Below, piece by piece: positions 47,304 to 59,705 of a DNA stretch of 64,000 nucleotides. Position numbers and translations under genes: made by a program. Position 1 is the stretch's first letter. Every line of letters begins with the position of its first letter. The DNA comes from Hydractinia symbiolongicarpus. Lineage: Eukaryota; Cnidaria; Hydrozoa; Anthoathecata; Hydractiniidae. Where the stretch lies: positions 22,505,650 to 22,569,649 of the forward strand of contig NC_079887.1 of NCBI RefSeq assembly GCF_029227915.1. The letters are read 5' to 3'. The notes under the pieces are model-generated. The model was not told where the DNA came from. It ran no database searches and was given only the letters and a program-made list of their open reading frames with translations.

Positions 47304-48400
47304 TACTTGAAGCTGGAATGATCGAATGTGTTGATCATGGAGATGCTTTATACTTTAACAATGTCAAGTATGAAGGAACATTTCCAGTCAATATAACTTT
47401 GATTGTACGACCAAAGAGCTTTACAGTCTCTGGTGTATCTACCGAAGGGGTCTACACTCCTTTCCCTACTGAGGTAAATGATGGAGATGTTGGGTTATTG
47501 AAAGAACAAATTGACATCAAGATGATCCCTTACCATGCCATGCCATCGGTTGATCGTCTACAAACCATGCAGCAAATTATTGCAAAATCTGCTCAATATT
47601 TTCCTTATACAACCAACAATGCAGAGCTTGCAATCTCACTATTTGATTGGACATCAACCAACTTTAACAGAATAGTTCACTTTCGAATGCTTGCATACAC
47701 TTTACTCAAAGATGACCCTTTACCATTGGATAATGCTTCTATAACAAATGCAATTTGGACATCAGACTGGGGAGATTCCAACCCGAGGAATGAAGCATAC
47801 ATGAACTCCTTTATGATGGTACCAGCAGAAACAGAAGAATCAGTGGTCACGCAGTTTGAAAAACAAGCACCTACTCTGTATCGTTACGTGAATGCAGAGA
47901 TTAATTTAATTGCAGCCGGTCTTCGAGGACTTCCAAAAACAAGTATTTTGCCAGTACCGAGACTTTATTCTGGCCAAGTCGATATGTCGAATTTTTCAAA
48001 ATCACAACTGTGTGCTCATTACCAAGAATTGCCAGCGAATAAAGGCCCAAAAGGCACCAAATTACAGATGCAACTTTTTCAAGCACGTGTTGGTTTCATG
48101 GCACCTGGGAAGACTGTTACAGTTAAGGGTATTGTGTCTTTCACAGATTCATCTGCCGATGCAATGAGATACTCAAGTGGCATACTGCTTACCGTGGAGC
48201 CGCCTGCGGGGGCGTTAATCTGGGAAAATGCAGCATATATAACACCCTTGTCAAACGATTTAGATAAAACTGAATATTTATTCTATCCTGGCACACGTTT
48301 CACCGTTAAAGAATGGAAAGATCACAATAAGGATATTCATGGAAGGCGAGTTGTTGAAATTGTGATGCAAGTTCTCATCGAAAGAAAAGATTGTGAATGA
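47304..48400 (+). CDS. ART-like protein, clade 2, copy H (5' truncated, still open)
   Basis: Clade-2 homology begins abruptly at about 47304, equivalent to residue 41, fused to unit D 5' block. From the ATG at 47318 (family residue 45) the frame is open for 360 codons to TGA at 48398-48400, so the entire ART core survives. Motif I reads Tyr-Ser-Gly, the final strand DKTEYLFYPGT keeps the Glu, and the longer clade-2 C-terminus ends in KDCE. Poly(A) signal at 48512-48517. It has lost its own promoter and the first 44 residues, so expression would depend on the fused flank. It is the most complete clade-2 reading frame in the window. Confidence 0.7.
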
Positions 48401-51011
48401 AAGAAATTGTAAAATTGTAGGATAGTATTAGAATTACTTGTGGGAGGCGGGGTGGGGCTTAAATTGGGCAAACTACGTTTTTTTCCGAAAAAAGGAAGAA
48501 ATTTCATTTAAAATAAACACCTCTAAATTGTCAAAACACACATTAAAAGTCAATTAAATTGGTGCAACAGATTGATTTTTAATGGTGGAGAAATCCATAT
48601 TGTCATTTTTTGTTTTTTTTGTAAAATGATTGTTTAAAACAATATTTAGGGGTGTGGGGGGGGGGTAAGCCCCAAAGCTCCCGCTTCGTACAGCGCTAAT
48701 AAAGTTTAGTTGAATGAAGAAGGAGAGGCTATAAAATTATTATCGTCATAAAGATAACATATAGGAGGTTGCGAATGTCTCTCGATTTTTTTTCGGTTTG
48801 GCGATAGTATTAGAGGAGAAAAGATCATGTGCATAAATTCTTAGGGAGTAAATGTAATTGTTTGGCGCATCCCAATAATAAATCAAAGGCTTCGTCGATT
48901 TTCTTTACATGCCCTAAAACCTCGATGGAAACTGAATTTGTGTATGGAGTGTATGGTTTGGATGGAGTTTAAATCTCGGTTCAGTATCATTTTCATTTCA
49001 TAACAAAACTATAAATTTATTAGTAAAAAAAACTGAATAAAAAAACAAAAAATGAGCTGCTTTTTGTAAATGTTTAAATTGCAAAGAAGATAAAAATTCT
49101 AGTAAAAACATTGTTTCTTTGTTCGTTATTTCTTACAGAAATTAATTTGTAGAGCAGTCGCATCCATTTCTGCAGCGTGATCTGATAAAGCAGTACTCTT
49201 ATAAGCTTGCATATATATGTCAGCTACCACAGAAAAAGTTTGGTCACCTTTATTTGATGAGTGACGTCTTGACAGTTGAATGGGAGAAGAAAGGTGCGCT
49301 TCATTTCTTAGACTATTTTCTATACAACTGCAAAAACTTATAAATTTAAAACGGTTGATAAGAACACTGTAGAGAATTTATAGTTTCGTCCAATTATAGA
49401 CCAACCAGATATTTTGCATACCATGCTGCAAAATGTGCTTGGCAATTACTCAAAACCTTAAAGCCATAACGAATACACTATTTGAGACACTTAGTACTTT
49501 CCTTGAACTGGTTATTCCTATTATAGGTCTTCGTATCTTTAACTGAAATTGATAACAATGTCTTTTGAGGGAAGACTATGCCTTGGAGGGCGCTGCTGTA
49601 AGCACTCCACACAGATTTTTTACGTAGTTTGTTTGTGGTAAACGCTTAACGAATAATTTTAAATTATTCGTCAAAATAAAATAAGTCGGGTGACTGTACC
49701 TTGTTTTGACAGGTTGTTGCGAGTGCTTGCATTTTAAAAGTTGAGAGTACAGTTGAGGGAAAGTCATTTTACGAAAAAAATATTTTACCCGAATTGCGAT
49801 ATCGTTTTAAACGCTCCACTGGGTCTACAACACACTATATATCCACACTACAATGCTCCATCCGGATGTGCGGCCCGGTTTCCTGTATTTAACCCGCTTA
49901 AGTACACAGCTAGTCTTTAACTAATACCGGTATTCCGTCTGTTTGTCAGCCAACAACAAGTGCTTCTAACCATGTACGAAAACTTGAAGCGACATATAAC
50001 ATACGCGATATACTTTTAACGTCTTTGTTGTGATCGCTCACGCGTAGTAAACCAATCACAAGCCCTGATTTTTATGAATAGCCTATCACTGATTATTTGA
50101 GGCCTTGACATGCTGATAGATGATTAGAGCCAATGGTTGTGGTGTTAAGCTTTGCATGTATCCTTTTTTTTTCTTTTTCTTGTAAGATTTGTTTTTTAAA
50201 TGTTTTTACATGTTAATATAAGCATATTATAACGTTTTTAGTCACGTAGAAATCTTAAACAAACCAAATAAAGATTTTGGTTTAAACATAGATTGTGAGG
50301 GGACAAAGCATAGGCAGCTAGATAGCCATCTGTATTTAGGCTGTTTTGTTAAGATTTTTATTCTGTTTGGTGCTCTTTATCCTAGCCGACATTATTGCTT
50401 TTTTGTGTTATTTTCAGCAATTTGATTTGCAACACATGTTTGGGCTAGCTAAACTATGGTACTTCCGCTAAATACTGTCACTTCTTAGTAACCAAACATA
50501 GTTGGTTGCATTTCTTATGTCAAATGAAATTTAATACAGTCGACTCTCTCTAATTTGAACCTCCGTAACTTGATAGTCTTTTCAATTCAGTCAATTTCAA
50601 AGTCACCGTCAAATCTCCTTAAGAAAATCTTTAGATGAACTTCCATAATTCGATACTCTTTAATTCGATAACTCTCTTATTCGATGAAGATGTTAGGTCC
50701 ATATGGAGAAATTCTCTCTCTAATTCGATTTCTTGGAGTGTAAAAAGGCCACAACCACAGTCTCAAGCGACACGGGTTGTAGTCTGTGTTTTTATTGTAA
50801 AATAAATTGTATATGAACACAATTAATTTTGCAAATTTCCAGAAAATGTCCAACTTTGTCTGCAAAATAAAATTTTGTGATTGTTTCATCTCGATGGAGT
50901 GACAACAGGCTCTTGCCTGTGTTTTTATTTAAAACGAAGTTGCGAGAACGCATCTTTGAAAAGCACATTACGCCAAAAAGGCCACACTGGTGTAGGCGCT
51001 CCATATTAATT
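48401..51011. repeat. 3' block, unit H
   Basis: Long version, as after copy I, plus about 70 extra bp near 48540-48610. It includes the pogo/Tigger-like terminal fragment at 50537. No gene is seen. Confidence 0.7.
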
Positions 51012-51897
51012 GAATTTCCGCGCCCGAAGGCGTAGGAAATTCTTTAAAGCCGTCGTTTTTTTCTTTCGGAGCATTTTTTGAGAAAAAAATCGACCCTGGA
51101 ATTTCACGTTGGTCCGTCACAGATGCAAACTTCGTACTCAAGCTCCTTAACTACTGGGAAGTCTCGTATTGACGTTTCAGGCCAAAATTGGTATTTTTTT
51201 TTCGACAAAATTTGGCACAGTTAACAAAAAAAGTATGCTGAACATAATGGTGAAATAATAATTTTGATTTTTGTCACCTAAATGTCATTTTAGGCCAAAA
51301 TTGGTCCAAAAATTAGAACTACTTTACTTTCAACAAAATTTGGAACAGTTAACAAATAAAGTATGCTGAACATGATGGTGACATCAAAATTTTGATTTCT
51401 TCTTACCTAAATGTCATTTCAGGCCAAAATTGGTCCAAAAATTAGAACTACTTTACTTTCAACAAAATTTGGAACAGTTAACAAATAAAGTATGCTGAAC
51501 ATGATGGTGACATCAAAATTTTGATTTCTTCTTACCTAAATGTCATTTCAGGCCAAAATTGGTCCAAAAATTAGAACTACTTTACTTTCAACAAAATTTG
51601 GAACAGTTAACAAATAACGTATGCTGAACATGATGGTGACATCAAAATTTTGATTTCTTCTTACCTAAATGTCATTTCAGGCCAAAATTGGTCCAAAAAT
51701 TAAAACTACTTCATTTTCGGCTAAATCTGGCACAGTTAACAAATAAAGTATGCTGAAAATGATGATGGTACAAAAGTTTGATTTTTTGTCACCTAAATGT
51801 CATTTCAGGCCAAAATTTATCCAAAAACTAAAACTGCTTTATTTTCGACAAAAATTGACACAGTTAATAAAGAAAATATACTAAAAATGATGGTCAC
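51012..51897. repeat. 129-bp satellite insert, 6 monomers, right end lost
   Basis: Same insert as at 38372, but with monomers near 51181, 51294, 51423, 51552, 51681 and 51809. The extra units are 129-bp duplicates. The right end is cut where copy J starts. Confidence 0.8.
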
Positions 51898-52061
51898 ATA
51901 TAACACCCTTGTCAAACGATTTAGATAAAACTGAATATTTATTCTATCCTGGCACACGTTTCACCGTTAAAGAATGGAAAGATCACAACAAGGATGTTCA
52001 TGGGAGGCGAGTTGTTGAAATTGTGATGCAAGTTCTCGTCGAAAGGAAAGATTGTGAATGA
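51898..52061 (+). pseudogene. ART-like gene, clade 2, copy J (3' fragment)
   Basis: The last 54 codons or so of a clade-2 gene, from the ITPLS region through the catalytic-position Glu to TGA (52059-52061). It shares G-specific differences (GTCGAAAGGAAAG), so it derives from a G-type copy, joined to satellite DNA at a few bases of microhomology (CATA). Confidence 0.85.
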
Positions 52062-55000
52062 AAGAAATTTTAAAATTGTAGGATAGTATTAGGATTACTT
52101 GTGGGAGGGGGCCACATAGCCCCCGCTTCGTAAACCTTTAAACTATAACGAATACACTATTTGAGACACTTGGTACTTTTCTTGAACTGGTTATTTCTAT
52201 TATAGGTCTTCGTATCTTCTTGAATTTAACACTATAAAAATGTGGCAAGCCTGTTTTGCTATTGCCTGTAATTTTATTTTAACTGAAATTGATAAAAATG
52301 TCTTTTGAGGGAAGACTATGCCTTGGAGGGCGCTGCTGTAAGCACTCCACACAGACTTTTTACGTAGTTTGTTTGTGGTAAACGCTTAACGAATAATTTT
52401 AAATTATTCGTCAAAATAAAATAAGTCGGGTGACTGTACCTTGTTTTGACAGGTTGTTGCGAGTGCTTGCATTTTAAAAGTTGAGAGTAAAGTTGAGGGA
52501 AAGTCATTTTACGAAAAAAATATTTTACCCGAATTGCGATATCGTTTTAAACGCTCCACTGGGTTTACAACACACTATATATCCACACTACAATGCTCCA
52601 TCCGTATGTGCGGCTCGGTTTCCTGTATTTAACCCGCTTAAGTACACAGCTAGTCTTTAACTAATACCGGTATTCCGTCTGTTTGTCAGCCAACAACAAG
52701 TGCTTCTAACCATGTACGAAAACTTGAAGCGACATATAACATACGCGATACACTTTTAACGTCTTTGTTGTGATCGCTCACGCGTAGTAAACCAATCACA
52801 AGCCCTGATTTTTATGAATAGCCTATCACTGATTATTTAAGGCCTTGACATGCTAATGGATGATTAGAGCCAATGGTTGTGGTGTTAAGGTTTGCATGTA
52901 TCTTTTTTTTCTTTTTCTTGTAAGATTTGTTTTTTAAATGTTTTTACATGTTAATATAAGCATATTATAACGTTTTTAGTCACGTAGAAATCTTAAACAA
53001 ACCAAATGAAGATTTTGGTTTAAACCTAGATTGTGAGGGGACAAAGCATAGGCAGCTAGATAGCCATCTGTATTCTGTCCAGATTTTTATTCTGTTTGGT
53101 GCTCTTTATCCTAGCCGACATTATTGCTTTTTTGTGTTATTTTCAGCAATTTGATTTGCAACACATGTTTGGGCTAGCTAAACTATGGTACTTCCGCTAA
53201 ATACTGTCACTTCTTAGTAACCAAACATAGTTGGTTGCATTTCTTATGTCAAATGAAATTTAATACAGTCGACTCTCTCTAATTTGAACCTCCGTAACTT
53301 GAAAGTCTTTTCAATTCAGTCAATTTCAAAGTCACCGTCAAATCTCCTTAAGAAACTCTTTAGATGAACTTCCATAATTCGATACTCCATAATTCGATAA
53401 CTCTCTTATTCGATCTAGATGTTAGGTCCATATGGAGAAATTCTCTCTCTAATTCGATTTCTTGGAGTGTGAAAAAGCCACAACCACAGTCTCAAGCGAC
53501 ACGGGTTGTGGTCTGTGTTTTTATTGTAAAATAAATTGTATATAAACACAATTAATTTTGCAAATTTCCAGAAAATGTCCAATTTTGTCTGCAAAATAAA
53601 ATTTTGTGATTGTTTCATCTCGATGGAGTGACAACAGGCTCTTGCCTGTGTTTTTATTTAGAACGAAGTTGCGAGAACGCATCTTTGAAAAGCAAATTAC
53701 GCCAAAAAGGCCACACTGGTGTAGGCGCTCCATATTAATTCTTATATTTATTTTAGCTGCTTCGCTGTGAGTGCTTCATCGGATTTTCGACACTCTGTAT
53801 TCCAGTACTTAAGCGCTCAACCTGGATGTGCAGCATAGTTTACCTGAACGTAGGACTAAATTAAGTACTTCAACTCCGGGTCACTCATGTTACAGTTACA
53901 CGAAATGCAATATTTTAAGAACGAGCGAACCGGTGGACTTTTTCAAGGGTTAACGAGTAGTCCCTTTATTAATAATTAGCTACCTGTGAAGTTTGGTGTG
54001 TGGCTACCTAACTGAAAAATAATACAGTCACGCACAATTGCTACAACAGAACTTTAAGATGATCACAATCTTGGACTAAAATATTGAGACAAAGGCCGTT
54101 TCTTCCTCGATATTCAAATATGGACAAAAATGTCAAACAATTTGCAAAATACAAATGGACAAGGAAAAGACAGGCTGTGCGAAATTTATTACAATTAATT
54201 TTGGAACTTACACGAAAGCTTACTTCATAAAATTTATCGTTGAGCATTCAGCGACTTCGAAGGAAAATGGTGTGTGTTACTCATAGATATTTTTCAAAAC
54301 GCGAAAGTTTTTTCACCATACAAAAAAATCATAAAAACGGGGCAATTTTCAAAAGTAATGATTTATTTCTACTTTAATCGTCGTCAACTACAATAACACT
54401 TGGTGTTTTTTTCTTCTTTGGAGCTGCGAGCATTTGGAGCTGCGATGTCCCGATTATTTGAAACAGTAGCGCTTGCGGATGCAGTCTTTTTCTTCCTTTT
54501 GCCGGGGGCTTGCAGTGTAACGACTGTAGGCGGCAAGGTCATGACGAAATGGAACAGATTTCCAACCGCTATGACTTCTGTTGGTTCTGTTCGGTTTAAG
54601 CAAAATGCCATCGATTGATCCTTTCCAAGATATAGATAAGATGCTGACTAATGATGTTGAGCAATCTGATGATAGCCATCTCTTAGGAGTTGTGATGTCA
54701 CAGTTGAGAAATTTGAAGTGTTATGTGGAAGCAAGATACAAGAAAGTGACGACGATATTGACTCAGAATGGGAAGAGGGAGATAATTAAATTAACTTAGC
54801 CTAACCTTGTATATTTTATACATTTTTGATTACGGTAAATACCTTAGATGTGATTTAACAAATAAATTTCTTTTTTGGATTCACGCAAATATGCACTTTA
54901 TCTTGAATTCGCGAAAGTTTTTTCCGCGAAATTTGTTTCATAAATCGCCACGAAAAAAGTTGATGCGCGCAAAAGTTTCTGCCCTTAAAGTAGTGTGTCA

Positions 55001-55713
55001 CTCAAGACTAAAAAATTTCTCAAAAGTATTTCCTTAGCTGGCATTAATGAAAGAAATAAGGTTATAAAAAATTGTGAAAAAAGCTTTTTAGCTTGGATGA
55101 TTCATTACTGGCGCAATCAAGATATATGTCTCCAACTTCCTCCCTAACCAAGTCGATTTCGCGGACCATTTAATTATAATTATATTTTTGCATTTTGTAC
55201 ATGTATTGAATAGAAATTAATTGGACGTGCATATAGCTATCATAGTTTTTCAAATGGGTGTATTTACCTTGGTTTGTGCAAACATATTTAAAATATTTCT
55301 AAAGTTAAAATTCATAGCATAGTGTTTCGCGCGTAATAAAATAAACGGCTTTTTCTGTCCTTCCTGCTGACATTTGTGGAGGTTGATATCCGTGGAAGAT
55401 TTTCGCTTTTTGATTAAGGACACTGCATTCATTGATAGCATTAAATACACAGTAGTTAAACTTAATTTTTTCTAACAATAACAACACCAATAATAACAAC
55501 AAGGTTAAAAGCCAATACAATTCTTCGTGTAAGTTAAAATAACGTAGTCAAACATGAAAAGTAATATTTCTTTTTCATAGAACCGAACCTAATTTTCTAA
55601 TGGAATAGAAGTTTAAGGAAGATAAAAAGATTTAATTAACTGTATAATGACATTTATTTTACTGTTTTACTCAATTTCTATTGTGATGTGACAATTCTAT
55701 TTACCATTTCATC
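52062..55713. repeat. 3' block, unit J/E
   Basis: Second 3' block in succession. It is the short G-type version, without the satellite insert, with the pogo/Tigger-like terminal fragment at 53266. The acidic ORF (from 54605) has lost a base and is broken. The minus-strand poly(A) signal for copy E is at 55653-55658. Confidence 0.7.
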
Positions 55714-56907
55714 CTAAAGAACTTGCATCACAATTTCAGTAAGTCGTCTTCCGTGGTCTCCCTTAGGGTGTTCTTTCCATTCTTTAACTTTAAATTGTGT
55801 ACCAGGATAGAATAAGTATTCAACTCTGTCTAAATTACTAGACAAAGGTGTTATGTGAGCTGCTTTTTCCCAAAATTTCGCCCCGGCGGTTGGTTTCACG
55901 GTAAGCACTATGCCATTTCCGTACGACTTTGCATCAGCAAATGAATTTGTGAAAGATAGAATACCCTTAACTGTAACAGTTTTCCCAATCGCCATGAAAC
56001 CTTTACGTGCTAGGTGGAGCGGCAACTGTAATTGAGTACTTTTTGGGCCTTTATTTGCTGGCAATTCTTTGTAATGTGCGCAGAGTTGTGACATTACTAA
56101 CTGTGCTATATCAACTTGTCCGGAGTAAAGTATCGGTACTGCCAATGTGCTTGTTCTTGGAAGCCCTCGAAGACCGCCTGCAATTAAATTAATCTCCGCA
56201 TTCACGTAACGATACAGAGTAGGGGCTTGTTTTTTAAGTTGCGTGACCACCGATTCTTCTGTTTCTGCTGGTACCATCATGAAGGAGTTCATGTATGCTT
56301 TATTGCCTGTATTGTAATCACCCCAGCTTGATGTCCAAATTGCATAAGATATGGACTCATAATCCAACGGCAAAGGATCATCTTTGAGCAGAGTATATGC
56401 AAACATTCGAAAGTAAACTATTCTGGTAAAGTTGGCTGATGTCCAATCAAATAATGAGATTGCAAGCTCTTCATTTTTGGTAGTATAAGGGAAATATTGA
56501 GCAGATTTTGCGATAACTTGTTGTATAGTTTGTGGATGAGGATGTGATGGCATGGCTTGATAAGGAATCAACTTAATTGTCATTTGTTCTCTTAATGACT
56601 CAGCATCTGCATCATTCACCTCAGTAGGGAAAGGAGTGTAGACACCTTTGGCAGATATACCAGAGACGGTAAAGCTCTTTGGTCGCACAATCAAAGTTAT
56701 ATTAGCTGGAAATGTTCCTTCATACTTGACATTGTTAAAGTATAAAGCATCTCCATGATCAACGCATTCGATCATTCCAGCTTTAAGTACATACATTCTA
56801 TAGCACGATCCCACTCCTCCTCTTTCGTGGTTAGTAACAGGTAATCCATCAGACATAGATGCAGCACCAACCTCATCATTGACTAAATTTTCGATTGTCC
56901 AAGTCAT
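55714..56907 (-). CDS. ART-like protein, clade 1, copy E (complete, 397 aa)
   Basis: Full-length and intronless; nearly identical to copies B and C (for example Lys for Glu at 87, Met for Leu at 119). The ART-core positions are unchanged: Ser262 in motif I, the SFTNS stretch, Arg361 and Glu363. It is convergent with copy J and head to tail with copy F, 5208 bp away. Confidence 0.85.
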   Translation of the reverse strand: MTWTIENLVNDEVGAASMSDGLPVTNHERGGVGSCYRMYVLKAGMIECVDHGDALYFNNVKYEGTFPANITLIVRPKSFTVSGISAKGVYTPFPTEVNDADAESLREQMTIKLIPYQAMPSHPHPQTIQQVIAKSAQYFPYTTKNEELAISLFDWTSANFTRIVYFRMFAYTLLKDDPLPLDYESISYAIWTSSWGDYNTGNKAYMNSFMMVPAETEESVVTQLKKQAPTLYRYVNAEINLIAGGLRGLPRTSTLAVPILYSGQVDIAQLVMSQLCAHYKELPANKGPKSTQLQLPLHLARKGFMAIGKTVTVKGILSFTNSFADAKSYGNGIVLTVKPTAGAKFWEKAAHITPLSSNLDRVEYLFYPGTQFKVKEWKEHPKGDHGRRLTEIVMQVL

Positions 56908-56929
56908 TGCTTCTTATATTCCAGATTCA

Positions 56930-56965
56930 GACTGAGAAAAGTAAAGAAGCGCAACACTATTTATA
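56930..56965 (-). promoter_or_regulatory. TATA + initiator core promoter of copy E
   Basis: TATAAATAG at 56957-56965 and TCAGTC at 56930-56935; two substitutions lie between the boxes relative to B, but the spacing is kept. Confidence 0.8.
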
Positions 56966-57783
56966 CAGTTATCTCGGGATAGCCAAAATTTGCAGACGCA
57001 GCAAGTTTTGACAGGACAATTAAAAATTACTATTAGAAATGTCCATATTTGGACGAGACTTGGCAAGATGAAAATTTTGCGGAACATCCGAAGACGTTAA
57101 TCAAGTTCTGACAGAATTTACGACATAATCAAGAACTTCATACAACTAAAATTAGCATAGTATAATGGACCACTTTACCACTTTAAATGCTTGTTTTTTT
57201 ATCCTTAAGAGTGGGCAATTTAAAGATGTCTGATAATCGTTTTTTGTCTTTCCAGTTTATTATTTTATGTCAAAGATATTGAAATTTATCTAGTTTTTAG
57301 AAAATATATACTTTTATATATTCTATTTTGGAGTTCAGAGGATAAGGTAACATGGGAAATTTTCTCGGTATAGCTGTAAATTTATTTTTATACTTATAAA
57401 AATAGTGTATGTAATGAAAAGAAAAAAGGAGAAGAAACAAGAAATATAGAAATATAGAAATATTATAAACAAATACAAGAAGAAAATAGTATTTAGTTGC
57501 AACTTAGGTTGCAAGCAAAATTTAGTTTATAACAAAGAAAAAACTTGAGCAAAGCATCTATATTATAATACCCGTATACGTCTGTCCGTCTGTCACGCAA
57601 AATGGTACTGAAAGTAGCGACACACACGCTATGAGGTTTAAAAAGAACAGGTCACCGACTATTTTAAAATGTTTCTGAAGGTTGACTGACATGCATTATA
57701 CAGTCTTCATCAAATTGGGAGTTATTCGAGAAAAATTTTTTTAGGCAGATATTTTTGAAGTTTGAATCAACCTCGTCCTCAAA
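56966..57783. repeat. 5' block spacer, unit E
   Basis: As in the other units; no gene is seen. Confidence 0.6.
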
Positions 57784-57853
57784 AATTTAGTTAAATTTAG
57801 TCCAATTTAGTCCAATTTAGTCCAATTTAGTCCAATTTAGTCCAATTTAGTCC
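57784..57853. repeat. 10-bp minisatellite, 7 units, at a deletion edge
   Basis: Seven units run straight into CCTCTCAGAAAATTTCC. The MITE and its flanks (about 0.9 kb in unit D) are deleted here, one breakpoint lying in the minisatellite. Confidence 0.9.
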
Positions 57854-58692
57854 CCTCTCAGAAAATTTCCGTGCTGTCTGACCTTTAAATTTCTATTATT
57901 TTCGATTCTTTATACACGCCCTAGAAAACGAAATGTTGACAAGAACGCAAGAGTTACGTATCGACTACCCCAATCGTCGTGTCGTAGAATAAATTCACAG
58001 TATTGCTCATTACCTTGGCTTTATAATACTTTGTACATTGTATTCAGTTTATTCTTTATTTTAATTTTCACACACAAAATAACAATTTGTGATAAAAAAA
58101 CAATTTTCCCTAATTCTTTTTTAAAAAAAGTGCAAGTTATTTTATCAGGGGGTAAAAATCTTCCAGGGGAGTTCTTCCAGGGGACAATTAACCGGGAGAA
58201 TGTATCCGTGGTTAATTCCTTGGACACCAATTTCTTCACGTCTTAGCTAATGTGTGAAAAATACACAAGTCCAGTTTCGGCGAGAAAAACGCGCTATATA
58301 TATTTGCTGTTACCCGGTGACTTGCATGTCATTTTAAACCCTATGAAGATCCTTGCACGTTGTTGAAAGCAAAACTTTATTTTTTCATGCATTTATATTT
58401 TAATTTATGTTATATATTACAAAAATCAATATCCATTACAGCGTTCTTGGCTGTAATTCCCATTATTATAGTATCCTAAATACATACGGACTAGTTTTCT
58501 ATGGCCACGACAACTGTACTTTGGCAGCTTTATAAATAAAAACAAATCAACCAAACATTTTGTAGATCAACTTTCATAACAACCAACAAAATTTCAGTAT
58601 ACGCTGCCATCTTTAATGTATTTGAAATTGACCATATTGGGCGCCAACGTTGAAAGCTAGTGAAGTTAACGCTTTATTGATAGCAGCTTAAG
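57854..58692. repeat. 5' block, unit E, with broken X1
   Basis: The X1 frame (ATG at 57932) has a TAA in the EYIHS region. No other gene is seen. Confidence 0.5.
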
Positions 58693-58908
58693 TTGGAAGC
58701 ACACATCCGACATCAGTCTATAAAGTATTGGGGTAATCTTATCAAAAACGTTTTAAAGAATAGAAGACATCAAAAGGCAGTGTCATTTTTTCTCCACCAT
58801 AACAAAGAAACACAATTTTTTGTGGCCTGTAATGCTTTTATAACAGGTTTTAATTTTTTACAAGCTTACCAAAGACAGACGCATTTTAAAAATTGGAATT
58901 TGTGGTAA
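58693..58908 (+). CDS. X2 exon-like ORF, unit E copy
   Basis: Open frame with Asn at the variable LIK-x-VL site and Ala for Gly in FLQ(G/A)YQ. Ends at the same GTAAGT donor. Unrecognised. Confidence 0.3.
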   Translation: MEAHIRHQSIKYWGNLIKNVLKNRRHQKAVSFFLHHNKETQFFVACNAFITGFNFLQAYQRQTHFKNWNLW

Positions 58909-59705
58909 GTAAATAATTTAATTGACATTTAAAAAATTTGTTTCAAAACAGTATGATCTTTGCAGAAATGGATTTATTTAGGATCTAACAAAAACAAAAA
59001 ACTTGAAAGAATGGAAGTTAGAATAATCTTTTTTATTTATTTCTACTCTTATGGTTATCTCATTCCCCTATTCTTCCTGAAGACACGTGGGTCGCAGAAA
59101 ATCGATATATAAAAATAAAAAGTACATGTCTTTTTTACTAAAATTCTATTAGGTGCCTGTTTCTTAAGGTGAAGAGGTGGGTATTTATTTAAGGATGGGT
59201 GAGAGGGGCAGTTAAAAATATATTCACAACATGACGGACGCATATTTAAGCTAGGCGTTTAACCGTAAACTTCTATATTTTGCGGAATTTTATTTCGTGA
59301 ATTTCCGAAAAAAAGGGGGTAAGCAGGATTTTTTTTTCATTCAGAAAAATTGCGGCTGGAAATTAAGCTGCAAAAACAATTTCTTGCTTCAATTCGAGCT
59401 TTATGTAAGCTGACTACACACATGCGCATTAGGTTCATGTCAGGATGGTGTTTATACAGGTTGCATGTACATTTTTAAGTTGTAAAGAAATTAATAATTT
59501 CGGCCGTTTGAACTTTTTTCGATAACTTTCAATTCGCCCTAATTCATGAAAAATTAATAAACACCCATCTCAAATACGCCACGCTCGAATAAGCGCCCCC
59601 CTAGAAACCTAAACACTAAATAAGCGTCCGAGCTCCTAATCGAGTGTTTACAATATTCTATTCCGCAAAGTTGTTCAACCCTTTAAACAGAAAAAGAAGT
59701 TTGAG
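58909..59705. repeat. 5' block, distal part of unit E, ending at recombinant junction
   Basis: Ends at about 59705 with the same fusion to 3' block sequence as at 17909. Confidence 0.75.
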
